6,526 nucleotides of DNA. It comes from an uncultured Dorea sp. (GTDB lineage Bacteria; Bacillota; Clostridia; Lachnospirales; Lachnospiraceae). Position numbers and translations under genes: made by a program. The stretch lies in NCBI GenBank assembly GCA_910587575.1, contig CAJULU010000072.1, positions 1 to 6,526 of the forward strand, written 5' to 3'. The notes beneath the pieces are model-generated. The model was not told where the DNA came from. It did no database searches and was given only the letters and a program-made list of their open reading frames with translations. Positions within the stretch are counted from its first letter, which is position 1, and every line of letters starts with the position of its first letter. Shown here piece after piece: positions 5,789-6,526 of this stretch.

Positions 5789-6526
5789 TTATCCCATCTT
5801 CTCTTCCTGCTCTTCTGCCTGCCCGATTGCTTTCACACTGCTGCGTACCACAATCTCAACCGGAAGCTTCACATCCCATTCAAAGGGTTCAATCCCCTGT
5901 ATCATCTTCAGCAGATACTCTACGGAACGGCGTCCTTTCTCCGTAATGTCCTGCCTTACCGTAGTCAGCGCAGGGCTTACAATTCTGGAAAGCAGAATAT
6001 CGTCAAATCCCGTAAAAGAAAGATCCTCCGGAATTCTGACACCTCTTTCACTGAAATAATTCATCAGAATCACCGCATAGTAATCAGAGCAGCACATAAA
6101 CGCCGTATACTCCCTGGACAGCTGGCAAAGTTCGGACATGCTGGATTCCCGCTCTAACATACCCGGGCGGATAATCAGAAGATCTTTTTCACGCACCTTG
6201 AGGCCATAATCCGCCATGGCTTTCTGATGCCCGATATAGCGGACATAATCCACGCCCTCCATATTGTCTGCCAGAAAGGCAATCCGCCGGTGTCCCTGAT
6301 CCAGAAGATAACGGGTCATCTCGTAGCTTCCTTTCTCATCTTCCAGCCCTATATTGACGTAATTCATAATATCCCTGGGAGCATAGCTGTCAATCAGAAC
6401 CGTAGGGTTCTTATATCTGCTCCGGATCCGGATAAAATCATCATGAATCATTCCCAGCAGAATCAGTCCGTCCACATTCCAGGTCAGTACATTCCGGATA
6501 ATCTCTCCGATGTCATCCGAGGCATA
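5789..6526 (-). CDS. LacI/GalR-family transcriptional regulator, C-terminal part (cut by right edge)
   Basis: The reading frame is open to the right edge: 245 codons are present, starting Y-A-S-D-D-I-G-E. The GTG at 6475 is an internal Val, not the start. Family members are about 340 residues, so roughly 95 are missing, including the helix-turn-helix and hinge. What remains is the periplasmic-binding-protein-like effector and dimer domain: VDGLILLG (18-25), DQGHRRIAFLAD (76-87), then CCSDYYA (145-151, in place of the common NDxxA) and RIPEDLSFTGFDD (164-176). It ends with LTTVRQDITEKGRRSVEYLL (187-206), as in LacI/PurR proteins, and LPVEIVVRSSV (221-231). It probably binds a sugar or sugar phosphate and controls the downstream operon through the operators at 5480-5497 and 5542-5559. 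It is transcribed in the same direction as the operon but separated from it by a terminator. Its own promoter is outside the window. Confidence 0.93.
   Translation of the reverse strand, partial: YASDDIGEIIRNVLTWNVDGLILLGMIHDDFIRIRSRYKNPTVLIDSYAPRDIMNYVNIGLEDEKGSYEMTRYLLDQGHRRIAFLADNMEGVDYVRYIGHQKAMADYGLKVREKDLLIIRPGMLERESSMSELCQLSREYTAFMCCSDYYAVILMNYFSERGVRIPEDLSFTGFDDILLSRIVSPALTTVRQDITEKGRRSVEYLLKMIQGIEPFEWDVKLPVEIVVRSSVKAIGQAEEQEEKMG

Noticed and set aside
6473..6475. GTG as the start of the regulator
   Set aside because: The frame stays open to the right edge, and the residues before it (such as IIRNVLTWNVDGLILLG) are normal LacI-family sequence, so the gene is cut by the window and does not start here.

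Overview
The window holds most of a carbohydrate-utilisation operon from a low-to-moderate G+C Gram-positive bacterium, most likely a member of the Clostridia close to the Lachnospiraceae. The reasons are the strong AAGGAGG-type ribosome binding sites, the lipoprotein-anchored binding protein with a Gly/Ser/Asp linker, the DUF624 (YesL-type) membrane protein inside a sugar ABC operon, and the LacI-type regulator next door. All genes lie on the minus strand, so transcription runs from the right edge to the left. The genus is an inference and cannot be read from the sequence.

In order of transcription: (1) 6526-5789, the C-terminal two thirds of a LacI/GalR-family regulator, cut by the right edge and closed by an intrinsic terminator at about 5690-5752. 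(2) 5460-5690, an AT-rich control region with a good sigma-A-type promoter (-35 TTGCAA, 17 bp, -10 TATATT). Two similar operator-like palindromes flank it, with starts 62 bp apart, and a short hairpin abuts the next ribosome binding site. (3) 5438-4122, an extracellular sugar-binding lipoprotein. (4) 4121-3986, a spacer with two hairpins, the second followed by a T-run: a likely partial terminator. (5) 3985-2918 and 2918-2058, the two CUT1 permeases (MalF-like and MalG-like), with overlapping stop and start. (6) 2055-1264, a DUF624 membrane protein only 2 nt after the second permease. (7) 1216-116, a MalK/MsmX/UgpC-type ATPase. (8) 86-1, the first 28 codons of a GH13 alpha-glucosidase or alpha-amylase family enzyme, cut by the left edge and too short to be found by ORF length.

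The parts make one working set. The lipoprotein captures an oligosaccharide outside the cell, the two permeases and the ATPase import it, and the GH13 enzyme hydrolyses it inside. The LacI-family protein probably represses the operon through the operators. The GH13 start points to an alpha-glucoside (maltodextrin, isomalto-oligosaccharide, sucrose or trehalose type), but the exact sugar cannot be told. The hairpins after the binding-protein gene suggest that it is made in excess over the permeases.

No mobile element, CRISPR array, tRNA or rRNA was seen. The system is a known type. The less ordinary points are the operator and promoter architecture, two extra N-terminal helices on the MalF-like permease, and the tailed DUF624 protein in the middle of the transporter genes.
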